A stretch of DNA of 64,000 nt from Pyrenochaeta sp. MPI-SDFR-AT-0127 (taxonomy: Eukaryota; Ascomycota; Dothideomycetes; Pleosporales; Cucurbitariaceae), in NCBI GenBank assembly GCA_020747015.1, contig JAGTJM010000007.1, forward strand, positions 1 through 64,000, in the 5' to 3' direction. Position 1 is the stretch's first letter, and each line of letters opens with the position of its first letter. This document shows, piece by piece, positions 19,899 through 31,090 of this stretch. A program made the translations under genes and the position numbers. The notes beneath the pieces are model-generated. The model did no database searches. It was not told the DNA's origin and worked only from the letters and a program-made list of their open reading frames with translations.

Positions 19899-21788
19899 AT
19901 GGGTAAACTTGAGGACGCGCTTGCAGCTATCGACTCCTTAGAGCCCAGAGAAAAGATCCCGTACGCAGAAATCGCAAATAAACATGGTGTTGTGCTTACA
20001 ACATTGATGAGGCGCCATCAGGGGGTATCCAGGTCGGCCACCATCAAAGCTCAAAACTAACAAAATCTTCATCCACATCAAGAAGAGAAGCTTGTACAGT
20101 ATATAACCCAGCTTACCCAGCGAGGCCTACCACCAACTAGGGCTATAATACGAAATTTCGGGTCTCAAATTGCAAAAAAAACCATTGGTAAACGCTGGGT
20201 TGATCGCTTTGTTAAGCGGCATAGCATTGATCTCATCTCTCGATATACAGTTGGTATGGACAACAACCGCCACAAAGCTGATTCCCCTACCAAATATAAG
20301 CTCTATTTTGAGCTTTTGGATAATAAGATCAAGCAATATAAGATAGATCCTCAGTATATCTATAATATGGATGAAAAGGGGTTCCTCCTTGGCGTTATAG
20401 GAAAGGAGAAGAGGATATTTAGCAGGAAGCTCTATTATGAGGGGAACTATAGGAGTATTACCTAGGATGGTAATAGAGAGTGGATAAGCCTGGTAGCCTG
20501 CATCTGCGCAGATGGATCATGCCTAGATCCTGCCCTTATTTATTAATCAGATGCATGCACCCTCTAGGACACCTGGCTTCAAGGATTCAACCTAGAAGAG
20601 GATAGAGCTCACTTTACTTCATCAACATCAGGATGGACAAATAACGATATAGGCCTTGCATGGTTGAAACAGGTGTTTGAACGCAATACTAAGTCTAAAG
20701 GAAGATCTAAGTATCGATTACTAATCGTTGATGGCCATGGATCTCATATTACCATGGATTTTATCGAATATTGTGATCAGAATAAGATCCTCCTGGCTAT
20801 ATATCCTCCTCATTCAACGCACAGTTTACAGCCTCTTGACGTAGGCATGTTTAAGCCTCTCGCATCTGCGTACTCGCAGCAAATCTCACAGTTTATGGAG
20901 AGCAGCTAGGGGCTAGTTTCTATCAGTAAAAGAGACTTCTACCCCTTTTTTAAGGCTGCCTGGGCTGCCTCGTTTCATAAGGAATCTATCCTTAGCTCGT
21001 TTAAGGCAACTGGCCTAGCTCCTTTCAATCCTGAGGTTATCCTTAAAAGATTCAATAATAATAACCCTATCCAGGAGCACGTGAGTGATAGCGAGTCCTC
21101 ACAGCTAAGTGGCTCAAATTGGAGGGAACTTGAGAACCTTGTACGCCAGGTTGTCAAGAATCGCGAGGATAAAGGGGCTAAGAAGCTTAGCAGGATCTTT
21201 CATGATATCACTACTAAAAAGGCTATCCTTGAGCATGAGGTATCAGCTATAAGGAGTGCCCTCATCCGTGAAAGAGAGCGCAGGAAGCCTGGCAAGGCGC
21301 TCCCCTTGCAGCAAGATGAGGACTATTATGGTGGTGCTGTATTCTGGTCACCCAGGAAAGTTAAGGAGGCACGTGATCGCCAGGTTATTCGAGCCGAGGA
21401 GGAGCAACAACGTCAACACCAAAAGCTAGAGGCTAAGCAAGATCGCGATAGGCAAAGGCAGATCAAAGCTAGTGAGCTTGAATCAAGGCGTGCAGCGAGG
21501 GCTGAGGCCAGGTTATTAAGACAGAATGAAAAGGCAGCTTATGCTGCTGATCAGGCTGCCAGGCAGGCAGCTCGCAAGGCTGCAAAACGACTTCAACAAG
21601 CTATCCAAAACTCTAAAAAGGGCAAGAGGCCCAGCCTTAAGCCTCCTATCAAAGCTCGTTCTAAGAATAATGCAGTAAAAAAGGGTTGTGGTGGTGAGAC
21701 GCTATCAGGGGCAGCACCAGGCCCACCACCTGTACAGTCACGCCGGGGCCGGAAAATTAAACTTCCGATCAAATACCATCAGCTATAG
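19899..21788 (+). pseudogene. Pogo-type transposase relic 2, full length with RIP stops
   Basis: One unbroken 630-codon frame without frameshift, from MGKLEDALAAIDSLEPREKI to RRGRKIKLPIKYHQL. It has the helix-turn-helix (YAEIANKHGVVLTTLMRR), the CENP-B-like domain (LPPTRAIIRNFGSQIAKK) and the DDE domain (YNMDEKGFLLGVIGKEKR, LLIVDGHGSHITMDFI, PPHSTHSLQPLDVGMFKPL). A long Arg/Ala/Lys/Gln-rich C-terminal coiled coil follows. Stop codons near 20058, 20463, 20543, 20564 and 20907 all fit C-to-T changes of Gln codons or similar. It is inserted at a TA next to pogo relic 1. Confidence 0.85.
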
Positions 21789-21889
21789 ATAGTTATAGGC
21801 TATATAAATTGCTCCACCAAGAAAAATCGCGATAATAGCTTTTGTGCGTGGCTCGATGACCTCAAGTTTGTTGATGGTTTTGATGTTCT

Positions 21890-21933
21890 GAGGTTGCGTC
21901 ACGCGAGGACTTGCGTCACGCGATCATCCTCGG
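21890..21933 (-). repeat. Pogo element right terminal inverted repeat
   Basis: Exact inverted copy of the left 44-bp repeat, followed by TA at 21934-21935. Confidence 0.92.
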
Positions 21934-21978
21934 TAGCGGGGCGCGCCGTTCGGTTGTGGTTTACGTTACAGAGTAAAA

Positions 21979-23121
21979 CTACTCGTTCGGAGCAAACACA
22001 ACATTGTTACCCCAACCCGTTCCTTTCTCAGCAAGGTCTATCGCCTTTTCAAACTCTTCTAATGCAAAAGTCCCTGCAATATTCAACCCTACACTCTCGC
22101 CTAATACCAAATTACCATTCTCTACCATCCGAATCAAACCCTCAATTTGCTTTCTCTCATACATCATCACACCCCTAATCGTAAGACTCCTAAACGTGCA
22201 ATCGGCGTAATTGATCTCAACGTTAGAGTACATTCCGCCCATCAAAAGCACCTGGCCATTCCTCCTCAGCGCAGAAATAGCAGCCGTGATATGTGTCGGT
22301 GTTGTGGGACCCGCAGCAACAGGTGGCGAGAAATCGATGTAGACGTTTGCGCCTTTGCCACCCGTCGCCGCAAGGAGCGCCGCACCGTCTTTCTCGGAAT
22401 CACTGAGCAGTTTGACAGTCGTAAGACGCTCTTTCGCTCCAGGGAACTGGTACAGCTTCTTCAGCGCTTCTTCATTCCTCCCCGCAGCAACGACTTTCGC
22501 GCCCATGGCCAGCGCATCGAGCACGGCGCCGCCTGAGTACTTCCCCGTGGCCGGCGCAACTATGACTGTAGTTCCTGCGGTGACGCGTGCGGCCTCCAGA
22601 CCGCCGTACGCAACTAGTACATGCGACAAACTGGCGAGGTCTTTGTAGTGGTACCCCTTTCCTCCGTCTTCCTTCTTCTGGAATAGCGACTCGGGAAGGA
22701 CGTGTACGTTTTCCAACGGCACAACCGCCTTCTCCGCAAACACACCATTGCGCCATCCGTCGCGCATGAGTTGATTCGCAGCTGGCGTCATGCCACCCAT
22801 AAGTCCTAGGAGGATCTTCGTATCAGGGTCGTCGCGCGCAGTGATCGTGAGCTCGACCCAGACGATGTCCCCCGGCTTGATCGCTACCGCGTCTGGTGGA
22901 ACGGCTTCGACGCGTGCAACGCAGCATCCGCCAGGCGTCAGCGGGACTTGTAGATTGAAAAATGAGACGTTGCCATTGTAGACGTCGCGGAGATCGGATT
23001 CGAGAGTTGCGTAAAGGGGTTGGACAAGCACGGTTCCATTGGCTATTGTCGGTATGGGAAAGGGTTTGATTGAGAGAGGCTCGGAGAAAGATTCAAGGAC
23101 CAGGGCCTTGTATGTTGACAT
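21979..23121 (-). CDS. MDR-superfamily oxidoreductase, 380 aa
   Basis: A complete single-exon frame begins MSTYKALVLESFSEPLSIKP and ends WGNNVVFAPNE. It has the GroES-like N-terminal fold (PGGCCVARVEAVPPDAVAIK, KPGDIVWVELTI). The Rossmann NAD(P) region is around residues 180-230 (VIVAPATGKYSGGAVLDALA, MGAKVVAAGRN), and the GQVLLMGGMY strand is typical of the family. The canonical zinc-binding Cys/His residues of alcohol dehydrogenases are not evident, so it may be a zinc-independent reductase. Substrate unknown. This is one of the few undamaged host-type genes in the left half; its stop codon lies only 45 bp from the pogo element. Confidence 0.8.
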   Translation of the reverse strand: MSTYKALVLESFSEPLSIKPFPIPTIANGTVLVQPLYATLESDLRDVYNGNVSFFNLQVPLTPGGCCVARVEAVPPDAVAIKPGDIVWVELTITARDDPDTKILLGLMGGMTPAANQLMRDGWRNGVFAEKAVVPLENVHVLPESLFQKKEDGGKGYHYKDLASLSHVLVAYGGLEAARVTAGTTVIVAPATGKYSGGAVLDALAMGAKVVAAGRNEEALKKLYQFPGAKERLTTVKLLSDSEKDGAALLAATGGKGANVYIDFSPPVAAGPTTPTHITAAISALRRNGQVLLMGGMYSNVEINYADCTFRSLTIRGVMMYERKQIEGLIRMVENGNLVLGESVGLNIAGTFALEEFEKAIDLAEKGTGWGNNVVFAPNE

Positions 23122-23669
23122 TTTGGCGGTTGGATATCGAGGTCGATGTTTGCAAGGAAGAGAAGATGATGTTCAGAGTTGCATGAACAGTGTTGGGGAT
23201 ACAATTTTGGTAGGAAATGAGTACACACTTATATACATTCCTAGGAAACTTTATCGCGCTCCGCCAAAAAATACACAGTAGAATAATACAACCACGAAAG
23301 AGTAGCAGCTACAACTTGAGGTCCACAAAGACACGCGCGAAACCCGGCGGAGCGGTGCTTGAAGCTACCTGTTACGCATGCCGCGCAGGCTTTCAACAAT
23401 CAAGCCGATCGGCTGGCTTGATTCCTATTTGGGCGTGCATGTGGTACCCCATGTTCTTGAAAGCGTGCAAGTCCCCATTTGTGGCACGTTCGCCAACCAA
23501 GCCGCCGATCGGCTTTATTGTTGACTGATGCTGCGGGTCCCGCGGTCCCCGACAACCATACGGAGACTAAAAGCAGCAACAAACTACAGTACTAGCGTTA
23601 AAGTTTCTTCCGCGTTAGCGCGACGCGTTTTTACAACATCGCTATCTCAACTTTGAAGCGTTATAACTA
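23122..23669. other. Upstream region of MDR gene, no further gene seen
   Basis: Holds the presumed promoter of the MDR gene (a TATATA word near 23230 on its upstream side) and short palindromes around CCGATCGG (near 23405 and 23506). I see no coding region. Confidence 0.4.
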
Positions 23670-24690
23670 TGCCACCACAACGCCGAATTCTTTAAGAAAT
23701 AGACCAAAATACGCGCAGAGGACCTAACTTAACAGTCTAGCAGCGGAATCAAATTATTAGGATACTGTATAGTAGTTCTACAGTTGCTTAAGTTGCTAAC
23801 GCGTATAGTCGCACTAAACGCTGCATACGCGACCTTAGGAAGAAATATCACCAAGGGCATAATAGTAGATAAACCTCGCAGCGGCCAACCGCCTATACTA
23901 TCGCTTTATCAGAAAAAGATTATCTATCGCAAAGCACGCGCGCAGCCTAAAATTGAGTACAAAGAGCTAGCTGAAGCAGCGGTAGTTGTGAATCCAGATA
24001 GCACCTCAACGAAGCCACCTAGCTCCTCCACATTATATCAATATCTTAAAAGATAAGGCCTCACTAAACCTCCTTATAAAAAGCGTCCTAAGCTTAACCG
24101 CGCGTATGCGCTAAGGCGCCTTAAGTTCTGCAGAGAGTACTCTCACTTCCCGTGGTATCAGCGCACGGTTAAGTTCTTAGATAAGTGCTTAGTTCAGAAG
24201 GGCTTAGGGCAAAATAAAGAGTGAGTATTTCGATTTCCATAGGAGAAATAGAAGCCAATAATGCTGCAAACTAATAGTAGTAGCAGGAAACTAGTACAGA
24301 TAGTGTGGGCGTTAATATAGTTGGATGAACGCGGGCACGCGCGGAGGGGCGCACTTATTATAATAGAGCGCGATTTCGATGCACCAAAAGGTAGCTACTC
24401 CGCCTAAAGTTATATTAGAGCTTTAACAAAGAGTCTTCTACTATATTAGCGTTATTCTCAGCTTTTTATGCAGGATAACGTGCGCGTACATACAACTGCG
24501 GTAACGTATAATTTCCTGCGCGAGCACCACATTACTACCATTAACTAGCCAGTGTACTCACCTAATCTTAATCTAATTAAGCATCTCTAGTAGCACCTTA
24601 AAAAGTGTATATATAAATTCTATCTATAGTATAATAACTATAGCCAAGCTAAGGAAGGGTAGGACGGCTTTTACAGTGCGTTAAAAGAGT
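23670..24690 (+). pseudogene. Tc1/mariner transposase relic B, RIP-degraded
   Basis: Reading starts MPPQRRIL at 23670. The N-terminal helix-turn-helix follows (LTVQQRNQIIRILYSSSTVA in one frame; DKPRSGQPPILSLYQKK and RKARAQPKIEYKELAEAA in another). Later MQDNVRVHTTAVTYNFLREH and PVYSPNLNLIKHL mark the DDE core, where catalytic Asp/Glu and Trp codons have decayed to Asn, Lys and stops. Frame changes and many TAG/TAA codons show it is dead. An LTR begins at 24691 within its 3' end. Confidence 0.75.
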
Positions 24691-24863
24691 TGTCAGATAC
24701 AAGCGAGGGTACGCGATACTGTATTGTAGTACAAAGCTCGGGTGTAACCACTTGGCACACACACTCTCCATAAAAGGAGAAAATAGGGAACATAGAAGGA
24801 ATCAATCACGTTCATCATCAAAAATTCATCAAAGATTAAGCCAAATAGTCCTTGAATCTGACA
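24691..24863. repeat. LTR related to the one at 15117
   Basis: It starts TGTCAGATAC and ends AATCTGACA. Its middle, from AGCGAGGGTACGCGATACTG to CCATAAAAGGAGAAAATAG, is nearly identical to 15179-15267. It too lies inside a Tc1/mariner relic. No target duplication is seen (AGAGT versus CTATT), so one side may have been lost. Confidence 0.7.
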
Positions 24864-24899
24864 CTATTACTAGGTCTAACGCGATCTAGACGATATATA

Positions 24900-25199
24900 T
24901 GTAACGACACAGGTGCTAAAGGGTTCCGAAAAGGATCCGAGTGCAACTCAAAGGCATATGGGAGTGCGTGCTGCGGCGGATAACCAAGAACACCTCTATT
25001 CCTATAGGTCTGGTACGGAAGGACAAGAAGAACTTGTCCTGCTATCTACTGCTAAAGAGCTATACTTATGTGTAGAGAAATAGGGGTAACGGGGCCTATT
25101 CGGGACAGTATCGGAGGCAGGTCCGATACCACCTAAGTAGAACCCTTCCCTCCCATAGGAACGCGTGTGCGTCTCTATTTCTATGTGACGCTCGTTACA
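24900..25199. repeat. Solo LTR (300 bp) with ATATA target duplication
   Basis: It begins TGTAACGACACAGG and ends CGCTCGTTACA, inverted TGTAACG/CGTTACA ends. Identical ATATA flanks lie at 24895-24899 and 25200-25204. No internal retrotransposon sequence is beside it. It belongs to a different family from the TGTCAGA LTRs. Confidence 0.8.
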
Positions 25200-25204
25200 A
25201 TATA

Positions 25205-26329
25205 GTAGTACATAAGGACTGCAAGATATAGGAGGGTTTAGTATTCTCGTTTAGGAGGCTATCGTTAGGCTTTTTCACGTAGGCGCTAACGCGTTAAGGT
25301 ACGCAAATATTAAATACATTGTTTTATTATCTTTAAGATCAGAACGGTAAACTAAGTAAGAGAAGGTGAAATGACGTTAAATAGCTATATTTAAAGTTTT
25401 GGTGTTCCTTAGCAGGGCGAAGCTATCGTCCTAGCGCCGCGCTAGCACGCGTATATCCCATCCCTGCGGTATATATCAGAATGCCCGGCCGAATAGTCAT
25501 ATCGCCCGGCCGTTTAGAGCTGACCTATTTATATGGTGGAGTGCAGTCGCTGCTCAAACTATAGATTCACGTGCGCGCCAAGGCGCACTAGACCATTCTG
25601 GTCTGCTACCCAATCTATAGTCTGAGGGAACTGAGGTAATCCAACCCCAAGATAGAAGAGTAGGATATAATACGAAGTCGGGAGACTTCAAGAGAGAAGC
25701 CATAAGTACGTGGTACCTAGGTATTCATATGACTTACGAGGGGCTATGGAGTATTGAGTTCGTGGCTATGGGAACGCCCTACATTCCCGGTCGGCAACAA
25801 AAGGGGTAGCTGCTCCCTTTGGCTTGGCACAGGCCTACTACGCGATGGTCAGTGCATAGAGCACGGGGTAGTTAACCCACGTTCCTGGGAACGCATGTCA
25901 TTCCAGATCGCCATTACCTGAGTAAGTAGTAGGAAGATACCTCGAAGTTTATCGCACATGCACGGCTCTACCTGTAGGCGTGGGCGAGCCTCCACCCCGA
26001 CATTCAACCGCTGATTACCCTTCACGTTCCACACCCTCCAAACATGTGGTATGGCCGCCCTCGCCAACTATCTCCTATACCTGTACTTAGTTGCGAGGCA
26101 AAAGCAGACAGTTTTGAGATGGGGCATGTGATCTGAGCGCGGTGGCGGCCAGGGTGGATTTTAGTCAGTGACTTGAACCAATTAGTCTAGCTCCGAGCGG
26201 AGCCAATTAAAGCCCCGCGGATTTCCACTTGCAGATGGCCATTGCTTTCTCATAATTGTCCACGGCCATTTCTTCCCTTCCAGCATCGGCCAGCGTCGAC
26301 GGCCGCAGCACATAGGCTTTCAGAAAGCG
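25205..26329. other. Noncoding stretch, no gene seen
   Basis: 1.1 kb with several short open frames, none resembling a protein I know. A doubled GCCCGGCCG word occurs near 25480-25515. The last 150 bases are the presumed promoter of the Zn2Cys6 gene. Confidence 0.4.
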
Positions 26330-28166
26330 ATGGCGCTCCATCGCGCATGCGATTCGTGCAGGAGACGCAAGGTCAAGTGCGATTTCACCACTCCCTGTGC
26401 CAACTGCCGGACCTCGCTCATCTCCTGCCAGTATGCCGCTGTTCCACGCAAACGCGGCAGGCCCAGGAACACGTCCACGTCCACGCCACTGTCACCGACA
26501 ACCTTACCCCAGGAGCAGCCCGTCCCTCACGCCCTGGCATCCCTCGCATCGGTTGATTTGGGTCGGAGCGATCCTTTTCGGGAAATTCACGCGTCCGTCT
26601 CTCCTTCGCATTGCGTGAACGTTTTCTCAACCCCTTCAGGAACGACTATTCTGCCGTCCTTTGAGATAACCTCCGATGCTGCCAGGCTGTATACCACACT
26701 GGTCCATGTGGCTAACGGATTCTTGACCCCGCGGACCATTTTACACATGGTGAACGAATGCATAGATGTCTTCATGCAGTACCTTTTCCCCAACACGCCA
26801 ATCTGCCACGAACCGACCTTACGGGACGCAGCGTCGCTCTTTTCCCAGGAGAGCCAAGTAGACCTAGGACGGGAACAGGCGTTTTCGGGCGCGCAGTGGC
26901 AAGTTACACATGGCCGACCTTTTGCACTCATAACAGCTCTGTGCGCCTACGTAATCTCCGTCCTATCCCCGTCGATCCTTTCACTGCCAAACCAATTGGC
27001 CACGCCTTTCCTACAGTCCTCTCTGTCAATGCTCCGGCTATACGAGGTATACGACCTCGAAATACCAGATTCCACTTCCCTGACGATTCGCGCGTGGCAG
27101 TCATCTGCCATGCAGAACACCACCGGCAAGCCTGGTGCAGCCTACCACTACCACGGCGAAGCATGCCTACTCGCCCACAGATTGCGGCTGTATGATGAGA
27201 AGAGCATTGTACGTAGCTCCTTGTTGGAGTCGGAATTATTACGGCTGAACTTCTGGCTCCTGTACTGCGCCGATCAAGCTGCATCAACTTTAGGGGATAG
27301 GCCTCCTCTCTTCCATTCGTCCATGGTCGGCAGCAACCTCACGCTTCGGGAGTGTGGCACATCAGAAATCCCACTGCTTGATGAGACCAGTAAAACGTAT
27401 CACCCCTCGCTGCAGCAGCGTCTTTTGGTTGGATTTCACTTGAAGAGACGCCTTTGGTGTTTAGCATCTGACTTAACTACTGGTATTAAGGCATATGGGG
27501 AACTTAAAAAGCAGGGTTCAAATCAGCTAGATACCGAATCTTCTCACAGAATACGGCTATTTGAAGCTTTTGTGGAATTCACAGGTATGATGGACGAAAT
27601 TCCGTCATGGTTAAGATATGTGGACGTGTCGGATGGACCTGCTGGTGAAGACAACCGTGATGATGACATGGAAGAACAAATCACTAAATATCAGAGGGTG
27701 TGCTTTTGGGCGCAGAGAAGCAACATAATGCCCGTATATTACTGTTGTTCAATCGTGATTCTGCAAAGATGTATCGACTTCAATGTCCCAGAAATTCTTG
27801 GATTGGACGGTCATTCGCTTTCTTACGCATTCAGAAAGCTGGAAATTGCTCGGGACTTCGTCCGTGAGATTAGGATTGCACCGTTTATGTCCCTGAAAGC
27901 CCAGGGAGAACCAGCAGTAAGTGGCAGACCAAGACATCTTTTGACGACATGCTTGAGTACTGATTTATATGCCATAGGTTCAACGAATCCGCGAAGTCGG
28001 GAGCATTCTTCTCCAGCTCATTCAGAATACATCTCACAAAGGGATCAAGGGTCGAGCAGAGTTCATTTTCGCGCAACTGCTAGACCTATTGGCTAAACTA
28101 GATTCCAAGGCGTCGGACGAGTTGGGAGGCGGTAACGGTGGACAGACAGCTGCAGTCTCCCTCTAA
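26330..28166 (+). CDS. Zn2Cys6 transcription factor, 591 aa
   Basis: Exons 26330-27916 and 27978-28166 give 591 residues. The intron is canonical (GTAAGT donor, TACTGAT branch, CATAG acceptor), and splicing adds the helical C-terminus IRTEV-like block (QRIREVGSILLQLI) common in this class. The zinc cluster is right at the N-terminus (CDSCRRRKVKCDFTTPCANC), followed by a basic linker KRGRPRN. The fungal-specific middle homology region spans about residues 130-450 (ALITALCAYV, GEACLLAHRLRLYDE, NFWLLYCADQAASTLGDRPP). It lies at the head of the glycoside-hydrolase/permease island and is a candidate local regulator; this is inferred from position only. Confidence 0.88.
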
Positions 28167-28831
28167 AGTGCATCTTGTGAATTCAAACGGAAGTAGTATT
28201 TGATGTCTTGGGACTTGAAAACCAGAATGCTTCCTTGTATTTCTTAAAATGGTTATGCTATTGATATACGAAAGCTGTTATTATTGAATTAGGGAGGCCG
28301 ATGGCGGCTTAATTGTTACCCACTGGGTTTTGCTCCATCTTTGTGTGGATAATTTGTCCTCATGTCTCGGAGAACAAGCGGGCAGTGCTGGAGCGAAGAG
28401 CAACACTACGCCACCATTAATGATTATGTACGAACTAGCCAAACTTCTCGTACAAGTGTTTATTCTGGGGCCCCGCTTGTGATCCCCTGGCAAACTATTG
28501 TCTTGGCTCCAAATCTGGGGTAACCTCTTTTCGCATGAGTGAATGCTCGGTTCTTTGAACCTTGAGTTCCGAGGTATGGTAATTACGGCGGTTTATCGGC
28601 GCTACAAAAAATACGCAAGATACGCGCAATACGCCGTGGAGTCCAGAATTGTTGGCTTGGTAAAATGGCCACGGAGCACAGCGCTCTTCTTGTAGGATGT
28701 ATTGTAGATATTGTGTATATATACAGGCCAGGCTCGCCGCCGAATTACCCCATCAACAATCGTTGTTCACCACATTTGGAAACTTCAAACTCGATCCAAA
28801 GGTTCTCGTACGAGAACCACCCTGCTTGGCC
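28167..28831. other. Intergenic region between regulator and saponin-hydrolase-like gene
   Basis: Contains the regulator's 3' end and the promoter of the next gene; a TATATATACAGG word at 28714-28725 is a possible TATA element. I see no other gene. Confidence 0.4.
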
Positions 28832-30763
28832 ATGCGATCATTTCCTAGCGCGAGCATCCCTTTTTGCCTTGCCTTCATAGCTGCAACAGCACCACGGATT
28901 TTTGCTTCAAACAAGACTTGTCTGCTCCCAGGGGCTCCACCATATCCACCCACGCCACAGTCTGAACCGATCTCCATAACTGAGCTTCCGCTACCGCCTT
29001 TTATAGCCAGCGATGAAGTAGGAGCTTGCAACGTCGATATCAATCCTCTAGGTACGGGCTGTCAACGGATCGTGCCCACTGGTGATGATTCTCTTCCTCA
29101 GGCAGGCACTTTTACGCCTGATGGGAAGGCGATTGTTGCCACTGTAAACTTTACCGGTGCCCCGGCCGCGCCTGATCCAGCAAGTATTTATTCCGGCGTG
29201 CATACCGTCCTCATAAAGACCGATAACACGGTGTTCCGGAACGGATCTCCATGGAAGTGCATCACATGTGGTGTCCCCCCAGAGCATCAGGTTGGCCGAC
29301 ATCAGGATGCAATGGACTATCCTAGGGTCTTCAAGGATGGCAAGAGGATTCTTGTTGGCGCCAATATCATTGAGACTGGAGGTCATCCTGTGACCAGTGA
29401 TTTGGTTACCCCAGAAACCACCTTTATCTACCCAATATACTGGACCGTGACCGCTGATGGGTCAGGACCTAGTGGTCCAATGCGCGAGTTGCGTTTACAT
29501 CCAGACGACACTCACTTCGCCTGGAGTGCCTTTGATGCCAATGGACAGTTCGGATACTATGGTCGGCTGTCTTTCAACCCGTCGCCTACCACTGGGGAAC
29601 CACTTGCACCGCGTTACGACCTGACAAATGTTAATGTTCTCGCCCCCCATGACTCTCGCGGGGTTATACAAGCGGATGGAAATGAACTGAAAGTCAACTA
29701 CTCAGCACTCCAATTGGGCGAACTACGTGGCTTTAGTGGCTCCGGTAACGAGATTGTCTATATTGGTTATCCCTGGGAGTCATGCAACTTCGATGGATTT
29801 GCCATCAACATGTACACTGGCGCTATTCGTCGCTTGACTGCGCACCCAGAATATGTTGATCCAATAGATATCTCGGCTGATGACAAGTGGACAGTAGTCT
29901 TAGATAGCCGTGGCTCCGACCGCCAGATGTTTATAGCTGGCATGCGAGGAATCCCGCCAATCTCTGACCTAGTCTCCACGAGTGTTTCCTCATCTACCCG
30001 TAATAATGGGTGGCGGAGATTCTTTCAACCAATCTTAATCGACAAGCATGGGGACCGCGGCGATTACTTTGGACAGCAGATTAATGCTGCGGGCAATGGT
30101 AGTGCTGGGGCCCTTAATGATCCTAATTGGAATGCTAGAGCAGACCCACATTTCTCTCTCGACGGCACTCGCATCATGTACTATCAGACTCTTGTTAAAA
30201 CACCAGCTTGTGGAGGCGATAACCCGCTGCCCTGTCCGGTATCTACCTATCCTGATGGGCGCTCCACTCGTATTATGATCGCCAACCTGACGAGCCGAGA
30301 GCCATATCCGGTGCCTGAGTTCGACATGGGCCCTGATGTTATTCCATGGGCTAGGCCCTATGTACCAGGCCAGACGCTACCTGCTACAGTTCTGATCCCT
30401 CCAGGAAACTACACCTACATCGGCAAATATTGTGGTAACGCTAGTGTGGCACTATATACTGATCCTAGCAGCGGCAGGGGATATAGTCGAACAGTGGCAA
30501 ATTTCCACAACCTCTCGGATGACGGCGAAAACTTCCTCAACGGATACGAGGATATCTCTGTGACTGCTGTTGCCGATTGGACTGTACGCAACGACTGGTT
30601 CTCGGATATTGTGCAGACCGGCAAGGTCAATGGTACCAAGAAAACGAGTCCGGGTGGTTTCCACATTACAATGAACGTCCGAGTGAATATCTTCAACGCC
30701 ACTGGTACTCTCTCCACAACGCTCGATGGCAAGACTTACCGCCAGCCACAGAACTTCACTTAA
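28832..30763 (+). CDS. Secreted saponin-hydrolase-like protein, 643 aa
   Basis: I choose the start at 28832 because it gives a signal peptide (MRSFPSASIPFCLAFIAATA), rather than the upstream in-frame ATG at 28697. The protein resembles fungal soyasaponin hydrolases, which release the sugar chain from triterpenoid saponins outside the cell. It has TolB-like beta-propeller repeats with GTFTPDGKAIVATVNFTG, HPDDTHFAWSAFDANGQFGY and PHFSLDGTRIMYYQ. Paired cysteines (WKCITCG) and about eight Asn-X-Ser/Thr sites are also visible. Length fits the family. There is no intron or lesion. Assignment of the exact substrate is by resemblance only. Confidence 0.75.
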   Translation: MRSFPSASIPFCLAFIAATAPRIFASNKTCLLPGAPPYPPTPQSEPISITELPLPPFIASDEVGACNVDINPLGTGCQRIVPTGDDSLPQAGTFTPDGKAIVATVNFTGAPAAPDPASIYSGVHTVLIKTDNTVFRNGSPWKCITCGVPPEHQVGRHQDAMDYPRVFKDGKRILVGANIIETGGHPVTSDLVTPETTFIYPIYWTVTADGSGPSGPMRELRLHPDDTHFAWSAFDANGQFGYYGRLSFNPSPTTGEPLAPRYDLTNVNVLAPHDSRGVIQADGNELKVNYSALQLGELRGFSGSGNEIVYIGYPWESCNFDGFAINMYTGAIRRLTAHPEYVDPIDISADDKWTVVLDSRGSDRQMFIAGMRGIPPISDLVSTSVSSSTRNNGWRRFFQPILIDKHGDRGDYFGQQINAAGNGSAGALNDPNWNARADPHFSLDGTRIMYYQTLVKTPACGGDNPLPCPVSTYPDGRSTRIMIANLTSREPYPVPEFDMGPDVIPWARPYVPGQTLPATVLIPPGNYTYIGKYCGNASVALYTDPSSGRGYSRTVANFHNLSDDGENFLNGYEDISVTAVADWTVRNDWFSDIVQTGKVNGTKKTSPGGFHITMNVRVNIFNATGTLSTTLDGKTYRQPQNFT

Positions 30764-31090
30764 TCAAGAGAGACAGGAGGTTCCATTTTGGGTGGATTGC
30801 TAATTTTCTACAGATGGGATGGCCAGTTTCAATGTATAGTAGGACATTCCATGCAGGGTTAGACTTCTGCGGACTTGTAAACTCACACAAAATAATGTAG
30901 ATAATTAGATTCTGAATAAGCGTTATGCAACCCGCTGTTCCGCGACGTATACTCCCATGGCGACAACTCTACTACACTGTGTATAATTCTTTGAACCGAT
31001 CTGGACACATGATGACCTTTCATTCTGCTGTTCGCTCAGTATTACTTATTTTCGCGGCTGACCAACATAGTAACTGTTTATTCAGCGCAT

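Larger units (their letters stand above)
19810..21933. mobile_element. Pogo element with perfect 44-bp inverted repeats
   Basis: The ends are exact inverted copies of each other over 44 bases, starting CCGAGGATGATCGCGTGACG (19810-19853 and 21890-21933). They are flanked on both sides by TA (19808-19809 and 21934-21935), the usual Tc1/mariner/pogo target duplication. The 2124-bp element holds one transposase gene ruined by nonsense codons. Perfect ends with a nonsense-mutated gene mean either recent RIP or a copy mobilised in trans. Confidence 0.92.

Noticed and set aside
25849..26067. 72-codon minus-strand frame as a gene
   Set aside because: No family resemblance, no splice context, and it lies in otherwise featureless sequence.
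28697..28831. Upstream ATG as start of the saponin-hydrolase-like gene
   Set aside because: It would add 45 residues of non-family sequence and bury the signal peptide that begins at 28832.
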